Below, one piece after another: positions 1 through 10,400 of a DNA stretch of 64,000 nucleotides (positions within the stretch are counted from its first letter, which is position 1; every line of letters starts with the position of its first letter). Below the pieces are notes generated by a model that had not been told where the DNA came from, searched no databases, and worked only from the letters and a program-made list of their open reading frames with translations. The translations under genes and the position numbers were made by a program. This DNA is from Tetracentron sinense (Eukaryota > Streptophyta > Magnoliopsida > Trochodendrales > Trochodendraceae), in assembly GCA_015143295.1 (NCBI GenBank), contig CM026573.1, positions 8,275,934-8,339,933 on the forward strand, read 5' to 3'.

Positions 1-821
1 GGGTCCCTTGTTATTTTGGTATGAATTAGTGGACCCCTTAACAATTTTTAATTTTTTTTAGTGTAATGCCCCCCCCCCCAAATTTTTGTTTTATATATAT
101 AGAGGCCCCCTAATTTTTTTTGTCATATATATAGTGGGCCCTCCAATGGAGTCCGGTTATGCCCTTTAGGTCACCACATATCTCTATTGACATCCCTTAG
201 ACTCATTAACTATGGTTAAAATTCACTTACTCTCAGGGTTCACCTACTTATCCTTGGTTTTTAGAATAAAATATTAATTTTTTTAACCTTAGTAGTTAGT
301 GAATTTTAACTAGGGTTTGTAAAAAAATTGATATTTTTTGAAAAAACCAAGGAAAGGTGGGGTGAATCTTAACCACGGTTAAGGGGTATCAATAGGACAC
401 TTAGCGGCCTCAATGACATTACCAGGAAAAAAATTCTCAAAATATAAAAAATACCCCAAATTTTTTTTTCTCGGGAGCTACGCCCCCGAACCCCCAAGTT
501 TCATATCTTCAAATCCATTAATTTTTTATACATGTATTTCAGCCCCCCCATGAAAAATTCCTGACTCCGCCCTACTGGGTGATGAGTTCGTAAGAGCTCC
601 AATCCCCTAACTAACTACTAACTGTATTAACACTAGTAAATGATATCCAAAACCAAAAAAAAATATTACTATAAATATATTGTCTTATGTTGATTCGATT
701 TAATTGAAATCCCTTGAATACAATATCCAATACGGTCTTTTCCACTCCATCTCCTTTTTTATATAAAGGGGCTTTTGTAGGACAAGGGAAAACAGCCAAA
801 TTAAATGGCATGATAGAGAGA
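1..821. other. Intergenic AT-rich DNA with repeat remnants
   Basis: No gene is visible. The stretch holds a degenerate fold-back MITE (about 150-415), then a GC-poor repeat ending near 575. On the minus strand that second repeat reads as a GGCGGAGTCAGGA motif followed by a GGGGGCGTAGC motif, and related wording recurs on the plus strand near 6020-6090. Homopolymer runs of C (about 69-79) and T are common. All short reading frames here are broken or low complexity. Confidence 0.5.
150..415. repeat. Degenerate fold-back MITE, same family as the 30.7-kb copy
   Basis: The left arm carries CCGGTTATGCCC, AGGTCACCAC, a GGTTAA-type block and AGGGTTCACC. The right arm repeats these in reverse complement (GGTGAATCTTAACC, GGTTAAGGGG, AGCGGCCTC). 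The arms flank an A/T-rich centre around 260-340. Word order and palindromic layout match the intact element at 30663-31052, but many substitutions are present. Boundaries are approximate and no target duplication was found. Confidence 0.45.
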
Positions 822-1043
822 TTTGGCTAATATCTAATATGGCTGCTGATTATTTGGCTAAATTTTGTAATGCTTGCACCTCGGTTATCATTCCCCCAAC
901 CGATTTTCCTCCTGATCTTGCTTCTATTGTTTATAAGGACAAATCGGGATGTAACTATCAACGTCTGTAATTTCTTTCTCCTTGGTTTATTTATCTGGTA
1001 GGGGTCTGCCTAACCCCAGCTTACTCTCCAAAAAAAAAAAAAA
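822..1043 (+). mobile_element. 5'-truncated LINE insertion (3' tail) with 12-bp target duplication
   Basis: The insert encodes the end of a plant L1-type RNase H domain (NMAADYLAKFCNACTS, then PPTDFPPDLAS), a stop codon, a short 3' UTR containing GGTAGGGGTCTGCC, and an A-run at 1030-1044. A 12-bp direct repeat, ATGATAGAGAGA, flanks it at 810-821 and 1044-1055. This is the signature of target-primed reverse transcription. Only about 220 bp of the parent LINE arrived. The same 3' UTR word recurs near 20413, so both derive from related LINEs. Confidence 0.8.
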
Positions 1044-1055
1044 ATGATAGAGAGA

Positions 1056-2765
1056 AGGGAATTGAAGGATGATTTGTCTCATCCTTAACACCTCTTACTA
1101 TAACCTTTTTTATTTAAATAATTTAGGGTCAAGATTAGAATTGATGTAACTTTAAAAAATGATAAAATAATCTAAGCTAAATAAACTAATCTAATCTTTG
1201 ACCCTTAATTATTTGAATTAAAAGGTTGGAATTTGAGAGAACCCATAAACTAAATTATAATCCAATTGTAGCTTGAGAGGGAGGGGCATGTATTGATCAT
1301 TCTCAGCTTTATCACTAAATGATAGGCAGTATAAGGTAAGCTATAGTATGTTAACTCCTTTAATTGACATGGGTTATATATTGTATGAGAGGGATGCAAG
1401 AAGTTTTTTTTTTTTTCCTATAACAAGCAGTTTAATGGTTAGCACATCTTATATTTATGCAGAGGGGCACTTGGCAAACCATGCCCCTCTCATGAGGGTA
1501 GTTTGAGATTGAGACTTTTTTCAGTGAAGTGACAGCATGTAGTTACTATTATTAGCGACTTGGGATATTCTCCAATTGGTGTTGGCGAGGAGGCCTAGCA
1601 TCCAATGGAAAGACAAAGACATCATTCACTTCCTTCACACTAATCAAGGTTTTGATTTGAGTGGAGAAACTTGGAAAGCTTCCAAAAGTGATGTGTGACA
1701 TCTTCCATTGTGCCGAGAGCACCAACTAGAGAAGATCCTATCATTATTAATCAAACTAATACCCTACTAATTATAAATTAAATGGGAGATTGAATCAATA
1801 CCAATTGCAATTGCACCCACAGGTTAACACGTTTTCATTTTAACCTCTATTAATCATGGTTAAGATTCATTAATCCTTAAGGTTCAACAATCTAACCTTA
1901 TTTTTTAGGAAAAAAAATAACCATAGGGTTAAGGAATTTTAACCTTAGGGTTAATTTTTTTTACAAATAGTTTTTAAAAACTAAGGTTATACTGTTGCCT
2001 ATATGCCCCATGGTATGCCCTATTTATTTATTTATTTTTTCTTTTTTTTTCTTCAAAAGTTTAGACTGCACGTGCCTCCTCTTGCCCCCTAGCTCGGCCC
2101 CTATTTAGGGGTAACTGGGCATATCAACAGTCACACATTTCAAGGACTTGAACTTTCTATCATGTGAGACACACTTTCTACCGCTAAAACATCTAGGAGG
2201 TGTTAAGATAGCTATGATTTAAACTAACAAAAGTAACATACAATTAGGGAGGGAGAAGGTCCCTATTCAAAATTCGCCTACAGCACCATGCATCTAAGTC
2301 CACAGACAAAAGACTTTTGCATGCTCAACTGAAGCCCCACTTGGGCTAGATGGTAGGTAAAGGCCTTCCCCTTTCTACTAGCTAGAAATTAGGGACCACT
2401 GCCAGCCCAATCGGGATATCTCCCAACACAACACTGATTTATTTCCCTATGAGGAAAAAATCTGGGGTATGCCAAAATGGAGTCTACCAGAATTTTAGAA
2501 TCTCTCCATTGCCTGCATTTCTCAATAGCTTTTGCCTTCGGAACCACCACAAAAGGCTTTGTATTTGGCCGACCAAGATGCAACCCATATGATTCCTCTC
2601 TGCAAGATGCTCCAATATTGCACATAAACTTTCACCAAGGTCTTTTGAATTGGAGCCTACCATATACTCCACATGATTGATACAGCAATATAGTTCAAAA
2701 GCTTTCTCTTGATCTCCTCCGTCAGGATTGCTACCCAATATTTCCATCAAGGCTGGACTTCATCA
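1056..2765. other. Intergenic, no gene recognised
   Basis: AT-rich sequence with a partial fold-back MITE arm pair around 1820-1990 (ATCATGGTTAAGATTC, then ACCATAGGGTTAAGG). Open frames around 2389-2750 on the minus strand have no recognisable domain and overlap unrelated frames, so they are not called. No RNA gene or regulatory signature was seen. Confidence 0.4.
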
Positions 2766-2773
2766 GTGACAAT

Positions 2774-2893
2774 TAGGGGTGGCAATGGGCCGGATTTGGG
2801 AATGAATTTTGGTATTTTTTAATAGGCCAAGCCCAAAGCCAGATACATTTATAAAGGCTTTGAAACTCGAATTCGGCCCGATTGCCACCCCTG
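2774..2893. mobile_element. Short hAT-like MITE (120 bp)
   Basis: The inverted ends read TAGGGGTGGCAATGGGCCGG on the left and, reverse-complemented, CAGGGGTGGCAATCGGGCCG on the right. GGGGTGGCAA is a common hAT-type MITE end in plants. The flanking 8-mers GTGACAAT (2766-2773) and CTGACAAG (2894-2901) agree at six of eight bases, as expected for a decayed 8-bp hAT target duplication. There is no coding capacity. Confidence 0.65.
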
Positions 2894-2901
2894 CTGACAA
2901 G

Positions 2902-3690
2902 GGAGTCTGGCCGAATGGTTATGGCAGAACCCCACCAAGTTCTTGTATCGTGGTCACATGAAAATAACATATGTTCTACTTTATGTCTCAAATTCACATA
3001 TGGGTACATTAGCCGTTAGGCAACATTATAAATTATTAAATTAAAAATAAATAAGTAATAAGTAAAAATGGTTAGACAAAAAAAAAAAAAGTACATATAA
3101 ACAAGTAAGCATAGGATTAGCTACAAAAATGCTTAGAGATAAGTAATTTCGTTAAAATGCCTCTTAAGTGATGTTTTTATCCTAAACATTTTTTATGAAA
3201 TTCTAAAGTTACCTTCATTTTTTTTTTTTTTGAAGAAATGGTTATACTTTATAGCTTGTATTTTGTAGCATTTTTTTTCAAACACGACAACAACTACCAT
3301 TTGAAAAGTACTTATTTGTTTGATTTATCAAACAAGGTAATTAATTTAGCGGCTACCTTAGGTCTGGCTGTGTGTGTTTAGAGAGTGTTTGTGTTAGTTA
3401 CATGATATCATTTCAACCAAAAAAAACAAGCTAATTGATTAAGATATTTTTTTTCATAGAAAAGTGGTAATACTAAATGAGCTTCTAAGTACTATTTCCC
3501 TCGATGGCATGTTGTTGGGTTACCTCTAAGTACTATTTCCTTTTTTAATCCATGGCATTGCAAATTTGCCACATTTTGATAATTGTGTGTAGTTGGCTAC
3601 AAAATTGACCTTACAGTCCACTGCTCATGGTATTTTACAGTGTAAGGCTTCAAAAGACAAATAGTATGCCCACACATCATGAAAAGTGTG
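2902..3690. other. Intergenic, no gene recognised
   Basis: AT-rich DNA with A-runs and T-runs. A short direct repetition of TCTAAGTACTATTTCC occurs at about 3485 and 3525. No coding, RNA or mobile-element signature was found. Confidence 0.35.
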
Positions 3691-3698
3691 CATATCGA

Positions 3699-4759
3699 TA
3701 GGGGTGTAAAAACAGCCCTTATTGAAGGGTGGCTGGCTAAGGGGTGGAAAAACAGCCCTTATTGAAGGGTGGCTGGCTAAGGGGTGGCTGGCCCACCCAA
3801 ACCCTCCAAAGCCCTGTCATTCCCGACCCTTGGGCCGATCAGAGCCCAAAATTCCCAAACCCTTTCTTTGTTAGGCTAGGCTAGGGCACTCCCCCTATCC
3901 GGCCCTTGTTAGCCCGGCCCTACTCTCATTACACTACAATGAAACTACAATATATAGTGTATGATAAGTTTTATAAATTATATATAAGATATTTATGAAA
4001 TTACTAATATAATCTTATTTTTTTAATTCTCTTTTACTATGTTTTGAGTTTGCGTAGAGTTTCTTTCAATCTATTCCGTACACACATAAATTTTAGGCAA
4101 AAGTTTGGGTTATTTGGCACGGATCGTGATTTTTCATAATAATTACAAGGGTTTTGATTCTAATAACTTACATTTTGTCTGAAAATTTGATTTAATATAT
4201 TTAGGTTACACAACCAAATCATGTGGGAAATAGTTTCAGTTAGAAATAAAATTATTATTTCTTTTTATCCTTTCTGTATTGATTAGTTTGATATTTCTAG
4301 TTTATTTTTTTTTGTTTTTTTTATTAGATATCTTAATTTTTATAGTTCTCTATTTTTTTTTGTACGTTCTTAGAGGTTAGGGGTTAGTATCTGCTTAACA
4401 AGCTCCATCTCTTGCCTAGGCAATATTTGCAGCGTGTTTGGAGAATCCCAAAATGTGAATATGTTTTATACACTTGTAATAATGACTATAATTTAGTAGT
4501 TTTGGAATAACATGTCCAATCTATCAAATACAAAATTGAAATTAATTTCATGTAACAATCAGTCAAGCGTCCATGACAAAAAAAATTCCGGTATGTCTTT
4601 CGGCTCTTTGGCTCTGCATAGCCCGACCCTAACCCTTGAGGGTAGAGCTAGGACCCAATCAACCCCGACCCTTAAAGGATTAGGACCTTACTCTTATAGG
4701 AAAATATAGAGCTAGGGCTAACCCCGGCCTGACCTTTACTCGACCTTTTAACAGCCCTA
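3699..4759. mobile_element. Non-autonomous hAT-like element (about 1.06 kb)
   Basis: The left end is TAGGGGTGTAAAAACAGCCC. The right end, reverse-complemented, is TAGGGCTGTTAAAAGG, which is a typical hAT terminal form. The flanks CATATCGA (3691-3698) and CATATCAA (4760-4767) form an 8-bp target duplication with one mismatch. Subterminal regions are rich in GGCT/AGCCC and GACCCT words; the interior is AT-rich and non-coding. Near the left end a block of about 47 bp is tandemly duplicated (about 3707-3790). Confidence 0.7.
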
Positions 4760-4767
4760 CATATCAA

Positions 4768-6680
4768 GTGGTATTAAGTGCACTTTAATATTTGAAGACT
4801 CCACCCTATCTTTTTTTAATTTTCTATCTTTTAATAGCCGCACTCCAATCTAATCCTATTTAATTTTGGTGGAATTTTTGTTCCCCTCCTTGGTTTTCCT
4901 ACTCCTTTCATTCTCTGACAGTTGACAGTTGTTTCATTGAACGAACTTACAACATATCCAATTGTGAACCCTTTCTAAGGTGACTTTTTCTCTCTTCAAT
5001 AGCTCACTTCTAGCACTCCAATTTTTATCTAAGTGCAAAGTTAAGTGTTTGGAGGGAAAATGGGCATTAGATTTTGAAAACCTCCAAATCTTTAAGTTTT
5101 TAATTTTACCTTTTCTTACCTTTACTGCAACTCCAAATCCTTACCTGTCCTACAAAAACCCATTCCGGCAACCCAAATCCTTACCTTTTCTATAAATCCA
5201 AAATTATTTGTAATTTTTAAATTTCTACTTCTCAACTATTTCATGTGTTATTGGTTATAAATGTAAAATTTCTTTGGAATAGGTTTTATATTGTTGCATA
5301 TGTTAATATTAGTATTTTTTAATATTTTGTTTACTAGGTCAATAGGTTAAATTTTAGAAAAATGGAGAATGTTGGCATTAGGGTTTCTAGCTAAATGACT
5401 ATAACTTTTCATTCTAAGATGATAAACAACATCAATTAAAGTCAAGAAATATGTTTTTTTTTTGTTAAGTGATAATATAACACCCTAAAGACACAAAGAA
5501 TTAGACTTCAGGTAATCCCTAAGGTGCCATTAGTGTAAAACCATGCAATCACTCCAAAAAGACATGACTAATGGAGGACCGGTGGCCCCTTCTACATACC
5601 TTGGAAGAGTAGTATCCAACCAATGTGTGTTTTATTTTGATATATGTCTAAATAAGTTTATAAATTTAATAGTATGTAATTAATAATTATTAATTATAAG
5701 ACGAATTCATCAAATATTTGGTACAGCTGTCACTACCCTATTGGTTATTTGTAACTACACAGTCCAATAAATTCACTCCAAAATCTTTTTCATAAATAAT
5801 TTTTTACTCACTGCTTTTTCTTCGTGTAAACCATGCAATTTTTGACGGTAGAGCCACTCGACCCGAAGACTGAGCAGTCTAATTGGTATCCTTGATTTGC
5901 TGAGCGGACTGTGAATCGTCCGGAGTTTCGAAAATGCCACACAAGTGGAATGAGATTTGGTCCGACCTAGCCGGACCAAATCTGTCTGGCTCTCATACCA
6001 CAGGTCAACACGTGGTCGGGGCAGAGTCAGGATTTTCTTTTCTTAAGGGGCTAACAATGTGGGTGTGGGGAATGGGGGCGTAGCTCCTTTTTATTTTTAT
6101 TTTTATGGCCATGCCTCAGGAAGTGGAGGTCCTGAGTTCGAATCCCCTCCCTTTGATGGCTACCCTCACGGAGTAATCCAGCTTACCTGGTGTGAGCTTA
6201 CCTGGTGTGTGCTGCTTGGGGGTATTGGACGTGCCCGAGAGAATAGTACAGGTGCTCTAAGAGGCCTGGAAACCCTTGTTCCCAACAACATAAACTAATA
6301 TTTGTGGGACTTCTTCTTACATGTTTGTATCCCCCCCTATGCCTTTTTAATTAAATAATACAAGAATAAATATGACTCTTACCTATTCCCTCAAAAGTTC
6401 AGGGGACTTTAGTAGCTCCGCACCCAACTATGCCTCAATTTGTATAATATAGAAATTATTTTTTTTTCAAAAGTTGAGGAGAGACTTCACCCTTTACCCG
6501 TGGTTAAGATTCGACTTAAAAACATGTAACCTTGGTTTCTAGGAAAAAAATTAACCAAGAGTTAAAATATCTTAAGCAGGGTTTTAAAGGGCTGTTAAAG
6601 CCTAAATGACTCTTATGAGTGAGTGAGACCACACGGTTTTGGTCTGGCGAGGGCCAGATCAAATCCCTTCTCGTCAGTGG
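4768..6680. other. Intergenic DNA upstream of the kinase gene
   Basis: No host gene is recognised. Within it are a SINE-like unit at about 6095-6310, a repeat near 6020-6090 resembling the reverse strand of 415-575, and a single fold-back MITE arm around 6490-6600 (CCCGTGGTTAAGATTC, ACCTTGGTTTCTAGG). The remainder is AT-rich, with no signature seen. Confidence 0.4.
6095..6310 (+). mobile_element. SINE-like unit
   Basis: A pol III B-box-like word, GAGTTCGAATC, lies at about 6135. It is followed by SINE-style sequence with a small internal duplication of CTTACCTGGTGTG. No clear A box or target duplication was found, so the boundaries are uncertain. A decayed tRNA-derived SINE is the best reading. 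Confidence 0.35.
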
Positions 6681-6689
6681 TCACTGTTG

Positions 6690-6937
6690 GAAGGGGCAAG
6701 GTTCGCTGCCCCATACTCTCTTTATCTCTCTGCTGCCCGTCCTGCCCCTTTTTCCGCTTCCGCTCTTCCCCAACTGCCCGCTCTTTCCCAAGTACCATCC
6801 CTTCCCTTTCTTAAGCCACTCCCTCTCACTCTCTCTCTCTGAAATTTATCTCCCTCTCTCTCCTCTGTTCTTCGCTTCTCCAATGGCTGTGAAAGCTACC
6901 TCCATGATCGTCTCTCTATGCGGCGTTTCGGGCAGGT
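6690..6937 (+). promoter_or_regulatory. Putative 5' leader exon of the kinase gene (CT-rich)
   Basis: A pyrimidine-rich segment with CT dinucleotide runs (about 6824-6870) precedes a good splice donor, GGCAG/GTAATA, at 6937/6938, about 560 bp before the kinase ATG. Plant RLCK genes often have a leader exon and leader intron, and this segment fits that role. An ATG at 6883 opens 18 codons to the donor and could be an upstream ORF. Transcript evidence is absent, so this is inference. Confidence 0.3.
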
Positions 6938-7497
6938 AATATCCTCTGCCCTTTTTCTTCGGGCAGTTTGATGTGCTTTTCCAGTATGAGTAGGCCAAAA
7001 AAGAAAAAATTTGGAGTAGTTTTTTTTGTTCTGAACTGGTAAGCTTCTGTGAGCCGATTTCTAGGGTTTTTAGAGCTTTGAGAAGACATTTTTTGGGGGG
7101 GTTTTGAGCTGACTCTTCTGGTACTGGGCTAGAGACTTAAAAAGGGGTGGGTTTGGTTCGAACTTCGAAGGTCGATTTTGTGATCTGGATCATTTTATCC
7201 CTTTTTGAGGGACATGAGATTTTATTTGACTGATTTCTGAACTGGGTTTGGGGGATTTGATAAGAAGGTTCTGAATGGTTTAGAGTTTTGGGAGAGTTTG
7301 AGATTCATGATCTCTGCTGTTGTTCCTTTTTTTTATTTTTCTTTTGTAGAAGATTTTTATGTGGCAGATTTTGGTATTTAAGGCGATTTGGTGTATTTGG
7401 TGGTTTTGGATGTTAGGCAGGTTAAAACGGGGTATTTGCTGGTTTGAGAGATTTGTGGGGTTTGAACATATGGGATTCTGATTTAGGGTTTTGTAAG

Positions 7498-10400
7498 ATG
7501 GGATTAGGTCCTGATTCTATTCAGGTGGAGGCTTGGGATGTGGGCAAATCAAAGGGAAAGGGAAGGAAGAAGAAAGATGGTGCAGGAGAGGAGACTGGTT
7601 GTTGGACTAAGTTCAGGTTTATGGGGAGCTGCTTCTCTTCAAGATCCAAAGTAGATAATTCTATAAGCGGCACGAGTACTCATTACGGTAAATTTGTTTT
7701 ATTTTCTAAAAATGTTGCATTTGATGATGATCTTTAAGTTTTTCCTTTGGCATATAATATCTAGTATCTGTTATACTTGAATTTTTTACTTCGTTTTGTC
7801 GTGTAAGCATCTCAAGTTATGAATAATCATTTTCTATCTGGGCATCTTTGATGGATGCTCTTTCCATTAAATATATGTTTATCTTTGTTTGTTGACATGG
7901 TTTGTTGATTGTAACCAATTTGTCTTTTATGTCTTAGTTAAGAGAGACAATGAACTTACGGAAATCCGATCACTGTGAGCTCTTTGTTTCCCCTGGGATG
8001 ATTGAAATTTGTGAAATGATATAGCATCTGGGCTTTTAATTAGTAATGGCTATGAAGATTTTCCAAAATGGGGGATCTTTTGGTCATTTTAGTATGAGGT
8101 TTCTTCCGTAAAAATCAGGCTTTTTAAAAATCTATATTCCCATTTCGCGCTGCCATTTCTAGATCATGATGTAGCATTATTATGATTTGTCAAAGTTCCA
8201 GGGACAATTAATGCTTCTCTAAGGAGATTATTGGTATCATGATTTCATTTTAATATGTTGATTCTGTGTGTGGATCAGCGGAAAGTAAATCTACCAATGA
8301 TACAAGTAGAGATCAACCAGTGGTTCCAGTGGTCTCCTCTACCACTGTCAGTAATACAGAAAGTAACTCATCCATTCCCGAAGTAGGGGAGGAACTGAAA
8401 GTGGCTTCTCAGCTTCGAAAATTCACATTTAACGAGCTTAAGTCGGCGACAAGGAATTTTAGACCTGAGAGTCTTTTGGGTGAGGGTGGGTTCGGTTGTG
8501 TTTTCAAGGGCTGGATTGAGGAGAATGGAACTGCTCCAGTGAAACCTGGCACAGGGCTTACGGTTGCAGTTAAAACCCTTAATCATGATGGACTTCAGGG
8601 TCATAAAGAGTGGCTGGTATGACACTTTCTAAATCCATTTTACTTCGTTCTTTTGAGATTTGGACTGCATATTTTCCTTGTTTTAGTTTCTTTCTCATTT
8701 CATTTTATGAATTCTTATGCCTCCATTTGGCAGGCTGAAGTTAATTTTCTTGGTGACCTCCTCCATCCTAATTTGGTTCGATTGATTGGTTACTGCATCG
8801 AAGATGATCAAAGGTTGCTCGTATATGAATTTATGCCTCGAGGAAGCTTGGAGAACCACCTGTTTAGGAGTACGTAACTGCACTTTTATTTGGGATTTGT
8901 ATAACTGCCTTGTTTCGATTCCTATTCAATTGGCTTCATGTTCTTTGGTTCATAAATGTTTAATCTTTAGGACTCTTTATAATATTTAATTTTAGAGGTA
9001 GTTATTGATTGCGGAGCAGATCTAAGTGAAGTTTAAAGGGAGGGACACCCACAAAGTTTGCTGTAGAAAAAGAGTTCCATTATACATTTAGTTATTATTG
9101 AGACCTGACCAACAGTTGCTTCCATTGTATGTTTATGAAGTTTTCTTATGACATGACTAGCAGTTCAACATAGAATCTTTCTGCCATGAAATTCATCGTA
9201 TGCAAATGGTTAGCTAATTCTCCTTAATGCTTGAAAAACCCCTCTCAATTCAAAAATGGGCTTTAAGAATTGTTATCTTTTCCCTCAGTTACCTGGTTCT
9301 CCCTTGTGAAATTTGATTTGAAACTTATGATTCATATGGTAGTTAATATTTTTCACGCTCTCTGTTGAAGTTCTATTTTTGTAAGTTGGAGCTTGTAGAA
9401 TGTCCCTAGTGAGTCGGGATGGACTTGTGGGTCATTTTCTGGAATATGTGGTCCAAAAACCTGATTGTGCTTGGTTTTCTATTGACAAGAGAAGTGTCAT
9501 TGGAAGCAGTGACCTTCTATAGCAATATGCATGACAGTATTAAAGCATGAGCCTGATGGGGTATAAAGAAGCTATGTGTTACAGTCTATAGAAAGAAAGT
9601 ATTTGATGGAAAAGGGTTTTTCTGGATGGCCCGTCTATAACTCTTCACTGGACGTGCCCTCCTTTCTTAGACATGTGGAGGGATGATGTGGACAATCCAG
9701 ACATCACATCTAAATCTAATAAGCAGCTCCCCGGATTTCTCACGTGTACAGTTTCCCTGTGTATTGGACTCTTGCCCTATGAAGAGCAGCAGTTGGCATT
9801 TCAAACAATTCCATAATGGCTGAGATAAGAGGGTTCTTTTTGCTACTGGCGGAGGGCTTGGGCTGATACTTGCTATCTGAAGAAGGGGTGAGCTTATGAA
9901 TGCATGGGCCCCTTCCGGACTGCCACCTCAGCTGCCATGTTTGCAAACCTTGCCCATCCAGTACTCTTTGCTGGCCAGTCCCTTTAGAAGCCATCTTTAT
10001 ACTTGATAAATACGGAAATTCTGCATGCTTAAAGAAATATCTATGAGAATTCTAAGGGCGAAGGAATATCTATAAGTAGTTAAGGACGAAGAAATTTCAA
10101 TTAGAGTCTCTAATTTAGTTTAATTATTGTTATTATTCATTGCCATGCCTTCTGATGTTTTTTGGCCACAAAAGCATTTTTCAGTGATATTAACACGTTT
10201 CCTTTACCAAAATAACAAATCGTTTTTTCTGAAACAAGGGAGGCCCATTTTTTCTTGTTTTGATTTTATTTTTCATGTGAGAAACAATTAAAACGCTTCT
10301 TTGAGAAGCAATAAACATTTCTCTGTGAAGCTTTGTTTCTATTCCAAGAATCGCTTCAAGAAATGAAACAAACAATCCTTAAAAGTCTAAAACCTTGCTT

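Noticed and set aside
2389..3009. Overlapping minus-strand open frames of 78-88 codons
   Set aside because: No domain is recognisable, frames overlap with equal-length plus-strand frames, and a hAT-like MITE interrupts one of them. Likely chance or very old transposon sequence.
6129..6150. Possible tRNA gene (GAGTTCGAATCCCC)
   Set aside because: Only a B-box-like word is present. No acceptor stem, anticodon arm or A box in the right place, so called SINE-like instead.
7688..8278. Extension of kinase exon 1 through the first intron
   Set aside because: The open frame runs to 7737, but the GT donor at 7688 joins in frame to 8279 and restores the family's ESKS-type continuation, so splicing is the better model.
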